A stretch of 64,000 nt of DNA from an uncultured Lachnospiraceae bacterium (GCA_910577175.1 CAJTLU010000017.1:1-64000), one strand, 5' to 3'. Counted from the first letter of the stretch, positions 33,181 to 42,255 are shown. Notes: a model not told the origin generated them from the sequence alone. Program-made: numbers and translations.

Positions 33181-34308
33181 TTACTTTTCAGTCACATTTT
33201 CCAGCAAAAATTCCAATGCACGTTCCATCATAAGACTCTGCTCCACATACTTTCTTTCCCTTTCCTCCAGAAACTGCTCCAGCGTCTGCTGATAGCTCTC
33301 TGCAAGCTCCGTCGCATATTTCGTAAACTCCTCCTCGGTCAGGGTAATGCCTTCCGCCTTTGCCACGCAGTAAAGCACGATGCGCTCCTTCTCCATACGG
33401 CGTATCTCTGCTTCCATATCGTCCCAGAACGTCTTTGTGTCCGCTATGCCCGCCATCTGCATAAATGTTTCCAGATCTACACCGTACATCACCGCATACA
33501 TCTGATAATAATTCTTCATCGAATCAAGGCTTGCCGTAATATATTCTTCATTCAGCTCCGGAAACTCGGAATTTTGTACCAGATAATCAATCACAGCCAG
33601 ATACTGCTTATCTTTCGTCAGGGCATCTATGGAATACTCCCGGAATGCCTCCACCGTCGTATATTCCCCGTCCGTCAGCTCCTTTACAAAGTCGTCCGTC
33701 AGCTCCGGCAGTACATACTCGGAAACACTGTTTACCTTAACCTCGAATACGACTGCCTTACCTGCCATATCCGGATTTATCTTGTATTCGTCCGGGAACT
33801 TCAGATTCAACGACCTCGTTTCTCCCTTTTTGGCACCGACCAGACCTTCCTCAAATCCGTCGATAAAACCGCCGGCTCCGATTTCAAGGTCAAAGCCCGT
33901 ATCTGCCCCGCCTTCAAACGGCTCGCCATCCAGGTATCCGGTAAAATCAATGTTGGCAACATCCCCGTTCTGCACAGCGCGGTCCCGTTCCTCCATCGTT
34001 TTATTCCGTTCCAGAACTTCCTTGAAATACGCCTCTATTTCCTCATCCGTTACCTTTTCTACCGGAAACCCGACGTAATCCTTTGCCAGCTTCGTCGTCG
34101 CAACATACGTTTCATAATCGGTAAACGGAACCTCCTCCTGCCCGCTTCCTGTCGGTGCCGGCGTCGCTGACACTGCAGGCGTAGCCGTTTTTTCCGGCAC
34201 GCGTACTGTCGGGAACTCCGACTCCGTCGGTGTTGTCCCTTTGCAGGCACATGCTGCCAATCCCATTGCCGTACAAAGCATAGCTGCTAAAATCTTTTTT
34301 CTCATCAT
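33181..34308 (-). CDS. Trigger-factor-like prolyl isomerase lipoprotein
   Basis: A 375-residue exported foldase. The signal peptide ends at LAAC (lipobox), followed by a Thr/Pro-rich spacer. An FKBP-type domain spans about residues 120-215 (VANIDFTGYLDGEPFEGG, GFIDGFEEGLVGAKKGE, DMAGKAVVFEVKV), followed by a helical trigger-factor C-terminal-type domain to the end (LTDDFVKEL onward). It lacks the ribosome-binding domain of cytoplasmic trigger factor. It probably assists folding of proteins outside the membrane, like PrsA in role but not in fold. Start ATG 34308 follows AGAGGAAGATT; the frame upstream to 34431 is non-coding. Confidence 0.88.
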   Translation of the reverse strand: MMRKKILAAMLCTAMGLAACACKGTTPTESEFPTVRVPEKTATPAVSATPAPTGSGQEEVPFTDYETYVATTKLAKDYVGFPVEKVTDEEIEAYFKEVLERNKTMEERDRAVQNGDVANIDFTGYLDGEPFEGGADTGFDLEIGAGGFIDGFEEGLVGAKKGETRSLNLKFPDEYKINPDMAGKAVVFEVKVNSVSEYVLPELTDDFVKELTDGEYTTVEAFREYSIDALTKDKQYLAVIDYLVQNSEFPELNEEYITASLDSMKNYYQMYAVMYGVDLETFMQMAGIADTKTFWDDMEAEIRRMEKERIVLYCVAKAEGITLTEEEFTKYATELAESYQQTLEQFLEERERKYVEQSLMMERALEFLLENVTEK

Positions 34309-34459
34309 AATCTTCCTCTTTTCTGAATTCTGCAAATAAAGCAACAAAGCGGATAAGTCCGCCCGGAACTCCCGCCTCTGCTTTATTCCAGAAAATTTGA
34401 TATTCCATTGTTCCATATAGAAACATAGCAAAACTTTCCCTATGACTGAAAAAGGAAAA

Positions 34460-34486
34460 GGGGCGTTGCACGAAGTGCGGCTCCCC
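34460..34486 (-). terminator. Terminator of spoVAD-spoVAE
   Basis: On the minus strand, GGGGAGCCGCAC-TTC-GTGCAACGCCCC is followed by TTTTCCTTTTT. It shares the GCAC/GTGC inner stem and the neighbouring CTTACAAGC block with other hairpins of this window. A second GC-rich hairpin (about 34518-34543) precedes it. Confidence 0.75.
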
Positions 34487-34639
34487 TCTTACAAGCAGCG
34501 GTTATCCCTCTGCCGCAGGGGGTTCGCCTCCCGCGGCGCCTGTTCTCACATTGTCACAGGAAACACGCTTTATAGTATAGCACGATATTTTCAAAAAGGC
34601 AAGCAGAACGCAGGCAAAATCCCTGTTTTCACAATCTTT

Positions 34640-34996
34640 TCAATCTTTCATCTTAGATTTGAATACAAGGGATGCCAGGTATCCGAATACCAGTGCGGCG
34701 CTGATTCCGACTGCGGAAGCGGTAAAGCCGCCTTTAAAAATTCCAAGAAAGCCGCTTTCATCCACCGCCTTTTTCACTCCTTCAAACAGCGTATGCCCGA
34801 AACCGGTCAGCGGCACCGAGGCACCTGCCCCTGCCCACTCCTTAAACGGGGCATAGACGCCGACTGCGCTTAACAGCGCGCCGCCGCACACCAAAAGCAC
34901 CATAATCCGGCCGGGCTGCAGCTTTGTCTGGTCCATCAGCACCTGCACCAGCGCACAGATGGCGCCTCCTATCAGAAATGCAATCAGATACTCCAT
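34640..34996 (-). CDS. spoVAE: Stage V sporulation protein AE
   Basis: A 118-residue membrane protein with three or four helices (LIAFLIGGAICALVQVLMD first, then MVLLVCGGALLSAVGVY), including the GAGASVPLTGFGHTL motif of SpoVAE/SpoVAC. It forms part of the inner-membrane channel that moves dipicolinic acid into the forespore and out at germination. The start ATG follows GGGAGGAAATTAG and begins immediately after the spoVAD stop codon. The partner SpoVAC lies about 19 kb away in this window, so the usual AC-AD-AE order is broken. Confidence 0.92.
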   Translation of the reverse strand: MEYLIAFLIGGAICALVQVLMDQTKLQPGRIMVLLVCGGALLSAVGVYAPFKEWAGAGASVPLTGFGHTLFEGVKKAVDESGFLGIFKGGFTASAVGISAALVFGYLASLVFKSKMKD

Positions 34997-36082
34997 CTAA
35001 TTTCCTCCCTTCTTGCGTTCCAGGACAACGGCATGTGCAATCCCTGGAATCGTGCTTCCCTCATTGGCACTGACCGGTGAAAGCAGCGCGCCCGTCGGCA
35101 CAAACAGAATCCGATTCCATTCGCCTTCATAAAGCTTATCCAGAAGATACCCGGCTAAGGTCACCGCACTGCACCCGCAGCCCGAACCGCCCGAATGCGT
35201 ATCCTGCAGCTCGTTATCATAAATCAGCAGGCCGCAGTCTTCCTGCACGGGCTCTACCCGGTAGCCCTTCTGCCCGAGAAGGTCCGCAAAAATCTCCGCG
35301 CCTACCTTTCCAAGGTCGCCGGTTATAATCTTATCGTAATCCGCAGGCTTTCTTTGAAAATCCTGCAAATGTGCCTCTACCACGGCTGCTGCAGCAGGCG
35401 CCATGCAGGCTCCCATATTTGCCTTATCCTTTACGCCGTAGTCCGTCACCCGGCCGATAGTTCCGCCGGCAATTACAACCTGCACGTCGCCACGTTCCTT
35501 TTTTACGCTTTCCTCAGTCTGCGCCATGCTGCGCTCCAGTGCCGTCTTATCTCCGACGACCAGTGCGCCGCTCCCGGTCACGGTCCAGGTCGCCGCAAGC
35601 GGTCTTTGGTTCCCGTAGCCGAGCGGGAACCGGAATTCCTTCTCCGCACTGGCAAAATGGCTGGAGGTTACTGCTGCGGCACAGTCGGCAAATCCGCCGC
35701 CGACCGCCATAGATGCTAACAAAAGGCTCTCTCCCATGGTCGAACAGGCCCCGTATACGCCAAGAAACGGAATTGGCATTTCTCCTGCTCCAAAGGAGCT
35801 TGCCAAAAGCTGTCCCAGCAAATCCCCCGCAAACAATAAACGTATCTGTTTCGGGGTAAACCCTGCCTTTCTGATTGCCGTCGCCGTTGCCTTCTGCATC
35901 ATACGGCTTTCCGCATCATTCCAGTTTTCCCCGCCGAATAAATCCGTTTCATCAATTTCATCAAAAAAGGAACGCAGCGGCCCGTTACCTTCCTTCTTTC
36001 CGACAACCGCCGCGCGTCCCAGTACATAAATATCCTCCGCAAAACAGATGCTCTGCGCTCCGACACACCTTTTTGCACTCAT
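34997..36082 (-). CDS. spoVAD: Stage V sporulation protein AD
   Basis: A 361-residue thiolase-fold protein, the dipicolinic-acid-binding soluble part of the SpoVA complex. Thiolase-like landmarks are seen: FLGVYGACSTMGESL (family Cys/Ser site), TSSHFASAEKEFRFPLGYG, the ATWTVTGSGALVV segment and the glycine-rich C-terminal THSGGSGCGCSAV. Length is slightly above that of Bacillus SpoVAD. It is immediately upstream of spoVAE on the same strand and is expected to be forespore-expressed. I did not find a clear sigma-G promoter by eye. Confidence 0.95.
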   Translation of the reverse strand: MSAKRCVGAQSICFAEDIYVLGRAAVVGKKEGNGPLRSFFDEIDETDLFGGENWNDAESRMMQKATATAIRKAGFTPKQIRLLFAGDLLGQLLASSFGAGEMPIPFLGVYGACSTMGESLLLASMAVGGGFADCAAAVTSSHFASAEKEFRFPLGYGNQRPLAATWTVTGSGALVVGDKTALERSMAQTEESVKKERGDVQVVIAGGTIGRVTDYGVKDKANMGACMAPAAAAVVEAHLQDFQRKPADYDKIITGDLGKVGAEIFADLLGQKGYRVEPVQEDCGLLIYDNELQDTHSGGSGCGCSAVTLAGYLLDKLYEGEWNRILFVPTGALLSPVSANEGSTIPGIAHAVVLERKKGGN

Positions 36083-36194
36083 TGCCTTACCGCCTTTCCA
36101 TCCAAAGTTTCTTCTCTCAGATTTTTACTTCCGGATTCAGTGTGCGCAGTTCACTGAAAATTTATCCCGTCCGGCAAGGCTTTTTCGCTGCCTT

Positions 36195-36743
36195 TTAATA
36201 ATTTTCGCTGCGGATTTCAAAATAGCTCTGCGGATGGGCGCAGACAGGGCAGACCTCCGGAGCCTTTGTTCCGACTACAATATGCCCGCAGTTTCTGCAC
36301 TCCCATACCTTCACCTCGCTCTTTTCAAAGACTGCGGCAGTTTTAAGATTTTCTAACAGGGCACGGTAGCGTTCCTCATGCTTTCTCTCAATCGCCCCGA
36401 CCATACGGAACTTTTCTGCCAGCTCCATAAAGCCTTCCTCCTCCGCGGTCTTGGCAAAGTCTTCATACATATCGGTCCACTCATAATTTTCTCCGTCGGC
36501 TGCCGCTGCAAGGTTCGCAGCCGTATCGCCGATTCCCTTCAGCTCCTTAAACCACATCTTTGCATGCTCTTTTTCATTATCCGCCGTTTTCAGGAACAGC
36601 TCCGCCATCTGCTCATAGCCTTCCTTTTTTGCCACAGATGCAAAATATGTATACTTGTTTCTTGCCTGTGACTCCCCGGCAAACGCCGCCTCCAGATTCT
36701 TCTCCGTTTTGGTCCCTGCATAAGGGTTTGTGTTCATTTTCAT
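36195..36743 (-). CDS. rbr: Rubrerythrin
   Basis: A 182-residue non-haem iron protein that reduces hydrogen peroxide in anaerobes. An N-terminal ferritin-like four-helix domain carries the di-iron ligands (ESQARNKYTYFA, ADNEKEHAKM, AIERKHEERY). The C-terminal rubredoxin domain has CRNCG and CPVCAHPQ cysteine pairs. The start ATG follows AAGGAGAGAAGCTT. It stands alone between spoVAD and an intergenic region full of repeats. It fits a strictly anaerobic lifestyle. Confidence 0.95.
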   Translation of the reverse strand: MKMNTNPYAGTKTEKNLEAAFAGESQARNKYTYFASVAKKEGYEQMAELFLKTADNEKEHAKMWFKELKGIGDTAANLAAAADGENYEWTDMYEDFAKTAEEEGFMELAEKFRMVGAIERKHEERYRALLENLKTAAVFEKSEVKVWECRNCGHIVVGTKAPEVCPVCAHPQSYFEIRSENY

Positions 36744-36777
36744 AAGCTTCTCTCCTTTTCTAAGATAAATTATATTG

Positions 36778-36876
36778 CCTGAGCTTCCGCATTTTTAAGC
36801 ATCGCATGCGCATGCAAAATCAGGTAATGCGCAGTCTCCGGAATGCCATGCTGCCCGCAAAATGCGGAAAGCAAGG
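36778..36876. repeat. MITE-like element (copy E)
   Basis: CCTGAGCTTCCGCATTTTTA (from 36778) and GCAAAATGCGGAAAGCAAGG (36857-36876) are inverted and share an exact 11-bp core TTCCGCATTTT. A short GCATGCGCATGC palindrome lies inside (about 36805-36816). It is 34 bp upstream of the rubrerythrin start, so it may lie in or near its promoter. Confidence 0.6.
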
Positions 36877-36883
36877 AAATTCT

Positions 36884-37104
36884 ATTATTATGATACCAGG
36901 GTCAAAAGGTAAATCATCCGATGCAAGCTCGCTTGCAAGAGGAGCATTTACCTTTCGACCCGCCCAAAACACCGAAAAGTATCCATTTTTCGAAGAAAAA
37001 TGAGCGGATTTGAGGTGTTTTGAGGATTGCGGGAGTGCGAAGCACGGAGCAATCCGTATCATAGTCGGGGTCAAATACTTTTGACCCCAACATCATGATT
37101 ATAT
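36884..37104. repeat. Four-stem dispersed element with GGGTCAAAAG ends
   Basis: A 220-bp element whose ends are inverted (36884-36908 against 37078-37102, about 19 of 25 matching). Inside are four consecutive stems: 36899-36914 with 36946-36961 (15 of 16, loop holding GCAAGC/GCTTGC); AAAACACC with GGTGTTTT around an ATCCATTTTTC hairpin; GGATTGC with GCAATCC; and GGGGTCAAA-TAC-TTTTGACCCC (37067-37088). The right end abuts the nupQ stop codon. There is no coding frame. It looks like a member of a larger intergenic repeat family; other copies are not in this window. Confidence 0.7.
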
Positions 37105-38096
37105 TACCGCTCTTCCCGGAAATATGCCACACCGAGGCTTGCCGGCGGCTGGCTCTCCCGCTTCTTGCGGAGGCTTACCGCAATCAGCACAAGAATCGTT
37201 ACAACATATGGCATCATCTGAATCAGGTCCGTCATGTAGACCGGCAGATGAAGCTTTAACATAGTCGGCAGGAACTGGTACAGCCAGTACAGAACGCCGA
37301 ACAGATACGCACCCCAGATAGCGTTTAACGGCCGCCATGTTGTAAAAATAACAAGCGCTACCGCAAGCCATCCTAACGCCTCAATCTGCCCGGTGGTCGC
37401 CCAGATTCCCTGATTATAATCCAGTACATAATACAGCCCGCCGATACCGGAAATCCCGGCGCCGATACAGGTCGCAAGATACTTATACCGCGTTACATTA
37501 ATCCCCGCGGCGTCTGCAGTTGCCGGATTCTCTCCGACGGCGCGCAGATTCAGCCCCGCCTTTGTTCTGTTCAGGACAAAATGCAAAATCACTGCAAGGG
37601 CAATCGCCGCATAGACAAGGAATCCGTAGCCAAACAGCATCTCCCCGGCAGCGCCGAGCCTGCTTGAAAGAAACGGAAGCTTGGCGGAAAACGCCTTATT
37701 AGCAAGCGGCGCCGCCGTATAGCTCGCACCGTTTAAGATGAATACGCCGAAAAAGTTCGCCACGCCCATCCCGAAGGTCGTCAGCGCAAGTCCCGTTACA
37801 TTCTGGTTTGCCCGGAGCGTAATTGTCAGGAAACTGAAAATCAGACCGCCCGCCATCGACGCCAGAATACAGCAGAACAGGGCAAGCAGAATGCAGACGA
37901 TACCGTTCGGGGCTGCCGCATTCTTTTCATAATAATATGCGCTGGCAAACCCGGCAAACCCGCCAAGATACATGATGCCCGGCACGCCGAGATTCAGATT
38001 GCCCGACTTTTCCGTCACGGTCTCTCCCATTGCGCCATACATGATAATCGTACCAAACGCGACGGCACGGAGCACCCAGGAAACTAATACATTCAT
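37104..38096 (-). CDS. nupQ: Nucleoside ABC transporter permease (NupQ/YufQ type)
   Basis: A 330-residue inner-membrane permease of the BMP-dependent importer class (branched-chain amino acid transporter superfamily) with about nine to ten helices. The conserved loop TVTEKSGNLNLGVPGIMYLG near residue 28 and GENPATADAAGINV near residue 187, which contacts the ATPase, are visible. It overlaps the stop of the second permease by ATGA and closes the four-gene operon bmpA-ATPase-permease-permease. Relatives import purine nucleosides. The window shows no purine genes to confirm this. Confidence 0.9.
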   Translation of the reverse strand: MNVLVSWVLRAVAFGTIIMYGAMGETVTEKSGNLNLGVPGIMYLGGFAGFASAYYYEKNAAAPNGIVCILLALFCCILASMAGGLIFSFLTITLRANQNVTGLALTTFGMGVANFFGVFILNGASYTAAPLANKAFSAKLPFLSSRLGAAGEMLFGYGFLVYAAIALAVILHFVLNRTKAGLNLRAVGENPATADAAGINVTRYKYLATCIGAGISGIGGLYYVLDYNQGIWATTGQIEALGWLAVALVIFTTWRPLNAIWGAYLFGVLYWLYQFLPTMLKLHLPVYMTDLIQMMPYVVTILVLIAVSLRKKRESQPPASLGVAYFREER

Positions 38097-39202
38097 TTCT
38101 TCTGCACCTCCTTTGCCTTCCTTCCGCGGAAAATCAGTTTATAATTTACAAAAAACTCGCTGCCCAGAATAAAGAACAGAATGACGCCGGAAATAATATC
38201 CGCCACATAATCGTTTAAACCGAATGCCGATGAGATTTCTCCCGCTCCCATCTCCAGAAAGATAAGCAAAAAGGAAATGAGCGCCATCACAAAGGTATTA
38301 AACTTCGCAAGCCATGCTACAATAATTGCAGTAAAGCCGCGTCCGCCGCCAGTCGCAACCGAAATGGTCTGGTCCCTTCCCGCAACAAGCAGAAAACCAC
38401 AGAGTCCGCAGATAGCGCCGGAGAGCATCACGGTCCGGATAATGACCTTCTTTACATTGATTCCCGCATAACGGGCGGTATTTTCCGACTCACCGACAAC
38501 GCTGATTTCATACCCCTGCTTCGTGTACCTTAAGTAAAAGAACATCGCAAAGGTCAGAACCAGCACTACCAGTATGTTAATATTATAGCGCTCCCCCAAA
38601 AACTCCGGGAACCACCCCGCCTTCGTCTTCATGTTCAGCTTTCCAAGGCTGGAGGCACGGCCGCGCAGGATATTTGTGGCACAGGCGACAATACTTGTCG
38701 CAACATAGTTCATCATCAGCGTAAACAGGGTTTCGTTCGTTTTCCAGTGCGCTTTAAAAAACCCCGGAAGAAATGCCCATAAGGCGCCTGAAAGCACGCT
38801 TGCAAGAAACATAATAAGAAACAGAAGCGCCGTCGGCACCTTGTCTCCGACATACACCATCACAAGCGCGGTTGCCAGCCCGCCCATCAGAATCTGCCCC
38901 TCTGCGCCGATATTCCAGAACTTCATTTTAAATACCGGTGCCAGCGCAATGCCTACTAAAAGGAGGCTTGCCAGGTCCCTGATGGCCCATGACAGACGCA
39001 TCCCGTTCCCGAAAGTCCCTTTGAACATAACGCCGTATACAGAAAGCGGATTTAAGCCGGTTACCAGAAAGATGAATACCGCATCTACTACCAGGGCTGC
39101 AAAAATAGCTGCTGTCACAGTAAGAACCTTTGTCCTCTTTCTTACGGCATCCCGCTTTGCAATACGCAGAAACGGCTCCTGTACCGTCATTTGCTTACTC
39201 AT
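38093..39202 (-). CDS. nupP: Nucleoside ABC transporter permease (NupP/YufP type)
   Basis: A 369-residue permease, partner of NupQ, with about nine to ten membrane helices. LTVTAAIFAALVVDAVFIF is the first helix. The WNIGAEGQILMGGLATALV motif near residue 95 and GESENTARYAGINVKKV near residue 240 (ATPase-coupling loop) are typical. ATG 39202 has AGGAGG upstream; a GTG three codons earlier is within the ribosome site. It overlaps the ATPase gene by 8 nt and the second permease by 4 nt. Confidence 0.9.
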   Translation of the reverse strand: MSKQMTVQEPFLRIAKRDAVRKRTKVLTVTAAIFAALVVDAVFIFLVTGLNPLSVYGVMFKGTFGNGMRLSWAIRDLASLLLVGIALAPVFKMKFWNIGAEGQILMGGLATALVMVYVGDKVPTALLFLIMFLASVLSGALWAFLPGFFKAHWKTNETLFTLMMNYVATSIVACATNILRGRASSLGKLNMKTKAGWFPEFLGERYNINILVVLVLTFAMFFYLRYTKQGYEISVVGESENTARYAGINVKKVIIRTVMLSGAICGLCGFLLVAGRDQTISVATGGGRGFTAIIVAWLAKFNTFVMALISFLLIFLEMGAGEISSAFGLNDYVADIISGVILFFILGSEFFVNYKLIFRGRKAKEVQKK

Positions 39203-40736
39203 TGCCGTCACCTCCTGAAACGGCAGACATTGTCATTAACCTGCCGATTTCTTCCTTCGTTACCGTCCGTCCGTCTGCCAGCCCGGTCACGCGCCCGCCG
39301 CAAAGCACCAGAATCCTGTCACAGAGCGCCAGCAGCACATCCAGGTCCTCGCCGACGTAAATTACGGCAACTCCCTTCTTTTTTTGCTCATTTAAAAGCT
39401 CGTAAATCGTATAAGAGGTATTGATATCAAGTCCCCGCACCGCATAGGCGGTCATCAGGACAACCGGTGATTCCGCAATCTCACGTCCCACCAGTACCTT
39501 CTGTACATTTCCACCGGAAAGTCTGGAAACCGGCGTGGAAATTCCCGGCGTCACGACCTGGAGCCTTTCCATCACGCGCTCTGCCAGCTGCCTTGGCGCA
39601 TTCCGGTCAAGCAGGAACGACTTTCCTTTCTCATAGCTTTTCAGCATCATATTCCCGGTCATATCCATTGAGCCGACCAGTCCCATACCGAGACGGTCCT
39701 CCGGCACAAAGGAAAGATGCACGCCCGCCTCGCGGATTGCCTTCGGCGACTTTCCGAGCAGCTCCACGCTATCCATATGAAACGGGGCAAAAAACTGTAC
39801 GCTGCTTTCCGGCTCTGCCGTCTGCAAGCCTGCGATTGCCTCTAAAAGCTCCTTCTGCCCGTTGCCGGAAACCCCTGCAATTCCAAGGATTTCTCCGTCA
39901 AAGGCGTCAAAGGAAACCGAATCCAGCACCTTGACACCGTCTACATTCACTACGGTAAGGTTCTTTACCTCCAGACGCTTTTTCCTGTTCCTCGGCTCCG
40001 GCCGTTCGATATTTAAGGCTACCTTTTTTCCTACCATCATCTCCGTCAGCGACTGGACATCTGCCTCTGCGGTCGGCACCGCACCGATATACTCCCCCTT
40101 CCGCAGAATTGCCACACGGTCGGAAACCGAAAGCACCTCCTGCAGCTTATGGGTAATAATAATCACCGCCTTGCCGTCCTTTTGCATGTTCCGGATTACG
40201 TCAAACAGCTTTTCGGTTTCCTGCGGCGTCAGCACCGCAGTAGGCTCGTCCAGAATCAGAATGCCTACCTCACGGTACAGCACCTTGACAATTTCCAATG
40301 TCTGCTTCTGTGAAACGCTCATCGTATAAACCTTCTGGTCCAGGTTCAGTTCAAAGTGATATCTGGCACAGATTTCTTCTGCCCGCGCCTTTACCTTCTT
40401 TAAATCAAAACGCCCCGGCTGATCCAGTCCGAGCGCAATATTTTCCGCAGCCGTAAATACGTCCACCAGCTTGAAATGTTGATGTACCATACCGATTCCG
40501 AGCGCAAACGCATCCTTTGGCGAACGGATTTCTACCGCCTCTCCGTTTACAAAAATCTGCCCGTTATCCTGATAATAGATTCCGGCTAACATATTCATCA
40601 ATGTCGTTTTTCCGCTTCCGTTTTCACCAAGAATGGATAAAATTTCCCCGCGGTAAACCTCCATCGACACATCCTTATTTGCCGTCACCGGACCGAACGT
40701 CTTCGTTATGTTTTGAAACCGCACTGCACATTCCAC
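39195..40736 (-). CDS. nupO: Nucleoside ABC transporter ATPase, duplicated (NupO/YufO type)
   Basis: A 513-residue protein with two nucleotide-binding domains in tandem, as in sugar and BMP-type importers. The first domain has GENGSGKTT, MSVSQKQTLEIVKVL and ILILDEPTAVLTPQE. The second has GVSGNGQKELLEAIAG, LSGGNVQKVLVGRE and a degenerate Walker B (VVLMTAYAVRGLD), so only the first site is probably fully active. Start GTG 40736 follows AAAGGAGATACATCGCAA and fits the family start. The open frame to 40784 is leader. A hairpin at 40772-40809 separates it from the binding-protein gene. Confidence 0.9.
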   Translation of the reverse strand: MECAVRFQNITKTFGPVTANKDVSMEVYRGEILSILGENGSGKTTLMNMLAGIYYQDNGQIFVNGEAVEIRSPKDAFALGIGMVHQHFKLVDVFTAAENIALGLDQPGRFDLKKVKARAEEICARYHFELNLDQKVYTMSVSQKQTLEIVKVLYREVGILILDEPTAVLTPQETEKLFDVIRNMQKDGKAVIIITHKLQEVLSVSDRVAILRKGEYIGAVPTAEADVQSLTEMMVGKKVALNIERPEPRNRKKRLEVKNLTVVNVDGVKVLDSVSFDAFDGEILGIAGVSGNGQKELLEAIAGLQTAEPESSVQFFAPFHMDSVELLGKSPKAIREAGVHLSFVPEDRLGMGLVGSMDMTGNMMLKSYEKGKSFLLDRNAPRQLAERVMERLQVVTPGISTPVSRLSGGNVQKVLVGREIAESPVVLMTAYAVRGLDINTSYTIYELLNEQKKKGVAVIYVGEDLDVLLALCDRILVLCGGRVTGLADGRTVTKEEIGRLMTMSAVSGGDGNE

Positions 40737-40771
40737 TTGCGATGTATCTCCTTTCCCGTGGTAATCTGAAA

Positions 40772-40809
40772 GGCTGCCGCACAAAGCGCGCGTGCTTCGT
40801 GCGGCAGCC
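40772..40809 (-). terminator. Hairpin between bmpA and the ATPase gene (attenuator)
   Basis: GGCTGCCGCAC (40772-40782) and GTGCGGCAGCC (40799-40809) pair perfectly, with AAGC/GCTT extending the stem. On the minus strand it is followed by TTTC only. A partial terminator here would give more binding protein than transporter, a common arrangement. Confidence 0.65.
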
Positions 40810-40870
40810 CCTGAGAAATCCGGTCAAAACCGGATAGTTATACAGCTTTCAGAATAAACTCCCGGAACGA

Positions 40871-42166
40871 TTACTCTACCGGAACGGTATTCTCCACAAT
40901 CCCGTCGATACGGATAGAGAAATACGGGGCGCTGCGGAACGAAGACTCTTCAAAAGCCCCGTCCTTAATACACTCGACGGTTTCACCCTCATAAATCGGA
41001 GTCATCGTGGAATAATCCATAAAGGACAGGTTTACCTTACAGCTCGTAACCTTGCCATCCGCATCGGTTTCTACCGTACAGGTATTCTGCTTTGCGCTTA
41101 CCGTAAACTTGCTGGTATCAAATACCTTAAGCGTACCGTCCTTTAACTTTGCCTCTACACCGGCTACATAGTCCGCCGTACCCTCTGCACAGGAACTGCC
41201 TAACTTCGTAATTGCTACTGCGTCCTTTGCATAGCCTTCTGCCCAGTCCGTTGCAATTTCCTTGCCGTCCATTGCATTCTTAATTGCCTCGGTATAATAA
41301 GCGGACCAGGTATTGGTTGCAGAAGTAAGCGCTGCATTCGGAGCGGTCTCAAGCATGTCCACATTATAGCCGACCGAGTAGCAGATTTTTCCGCTGTTTA
41401 ACAGCTTCTCCGTCGCTGCCGGAGCACCGGTGGAGTCCGCATGCTGACCGATGATAACACAGCCGCTTGCAATTAACGCTTCTGCTGCCGCAGCCTCCTT
41501 GTCAATATCAAACCAGGAATTGGTGTACTTTACTTCCATAACAACATTCGGCATAACGCTCTTAATTCCAAGATAAAATGCCGTATAGCCGGACACTACC
41601 TCTGCGTAATTAAACGCGCCGACATAACCGACCTTGATATTGCCGTCTGCATCAAAGCTGTTTGCCTGTGTTTCAGCAGTCAGCTTACCGCTCTCCGTCA
41701 GCTCCTTTAATTTCAGTCCGGCAACCACACCGGAAACATAGCGGGACTCATATACCTTCGTAAATGCGTTCTTTAAGTTATTGCTTCCGCAGATAGCTGC
41801 GAAATCACCGGTCATGGAAACAAATGTCACATCGGAAAACTCCTCTGCTGCCTGTACCATAAAGGTCTGATGCCCGTAGCTGTTAGAAAAAATCACCTTA
41901 CAGCCGGAAGCTACCAGGTCGGCTGCCGCATCATAGCACTTGGAATCCTCTGTTACCTTATACTTCCAGATAATATTGCTCTCCGCAACGCCAAGCGACT
42001 TTGCCGCCTCCTTAATCCCGTTCATGTGTGCGGCGGTGTATCCTTCGGTATCGTCTCCGATTAAAATCACGCCAATTTTAAAATCTCCATCTGCCTTTGT
42101 TTTGCCGCATGCTCCGAATGCCAGTACCATTGTACAGACGAGGAGCAGGCTAACTAACTTTTTCAT
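40871..42166 (-). CDS. nupN: BMP-family nucleoside-binding lipoprotein
   Basis: A 431-residue substrate-binding lipoprotein. The signal peptide ends at lipobox AFGAC (Cys20). The PBP1-type fold starts FKIGVILIGDDTEGYTAAHM; later VTFVSMTGDFAAICGSNNLK and VGYVGAFNYAEVVSGYTAFY and SGCVIIGQHADSTGAPAATE are conserved in the BmpA/PnrA/Med family, which binds purine nucleosides. It is the first gene of the importer operon, with its own promoter, and a hairpin follows it. It is longer than the usual 350 residues, with an extra C-terminal stretch. Confidence 0.92.
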   Translation of the reverse strand: MKKLVSLLLVCTMVLAFGACGKTKADGDFKIGVILIGDDTEGYTAAHMNGIKEAAKSLGVAESNIIWKYKVTEDSKCYDAAADLVASGCKVIFSNSYGHQTFMVQAAEEFSDVTFVSMTGDFAAICGSNNLKNAFTKVYESRYVSGVVAGLKLKELTESGKLTAETQANSFDADGNIKVGYVGAFNYAEVVSGYTAFYLGIKSVMPNVVMEVKYTNSWFDIDKEAAAAEALIASGCVIIGQHADSTGAPAATEKLLNSGKICYSVGYNVDMLETAPNAALTSATNTWSAYYTEAIKNAMDGKEIATDWAEGYAKDAVAITKLGSSCAEGTADYVAGVEAKLKDGTLKVFDTSKFTVSAKQNTCTVETDADGKVTSCKVNLSFMDYSTMTPIYEGETVECIKDGAFEESSFRSAPYFSIRIDGIVENTVPVE

Positions 42167-42226
42167 ACTATTTTCCTCCTACATGTTAAAAATATCCCGT
42201 CATAATTCTCCTCTGATGACAAAAGC

Positions 42227-42255
42227 ATTATATACCAATGTTTTCAAAAAGGCAA
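42227..42255 (-). promoter_or_regulatory. Promoter of the BMP importer operon
   Basis: TTGCCT (42255-42250) and TATAAT (42232-42227), 17-bp spacer, minus strand. The -35 box overlaps the region just past the MATE gene stop codon. No purine riboswitch fold was evident in the short leader. Confidence 0.7.
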
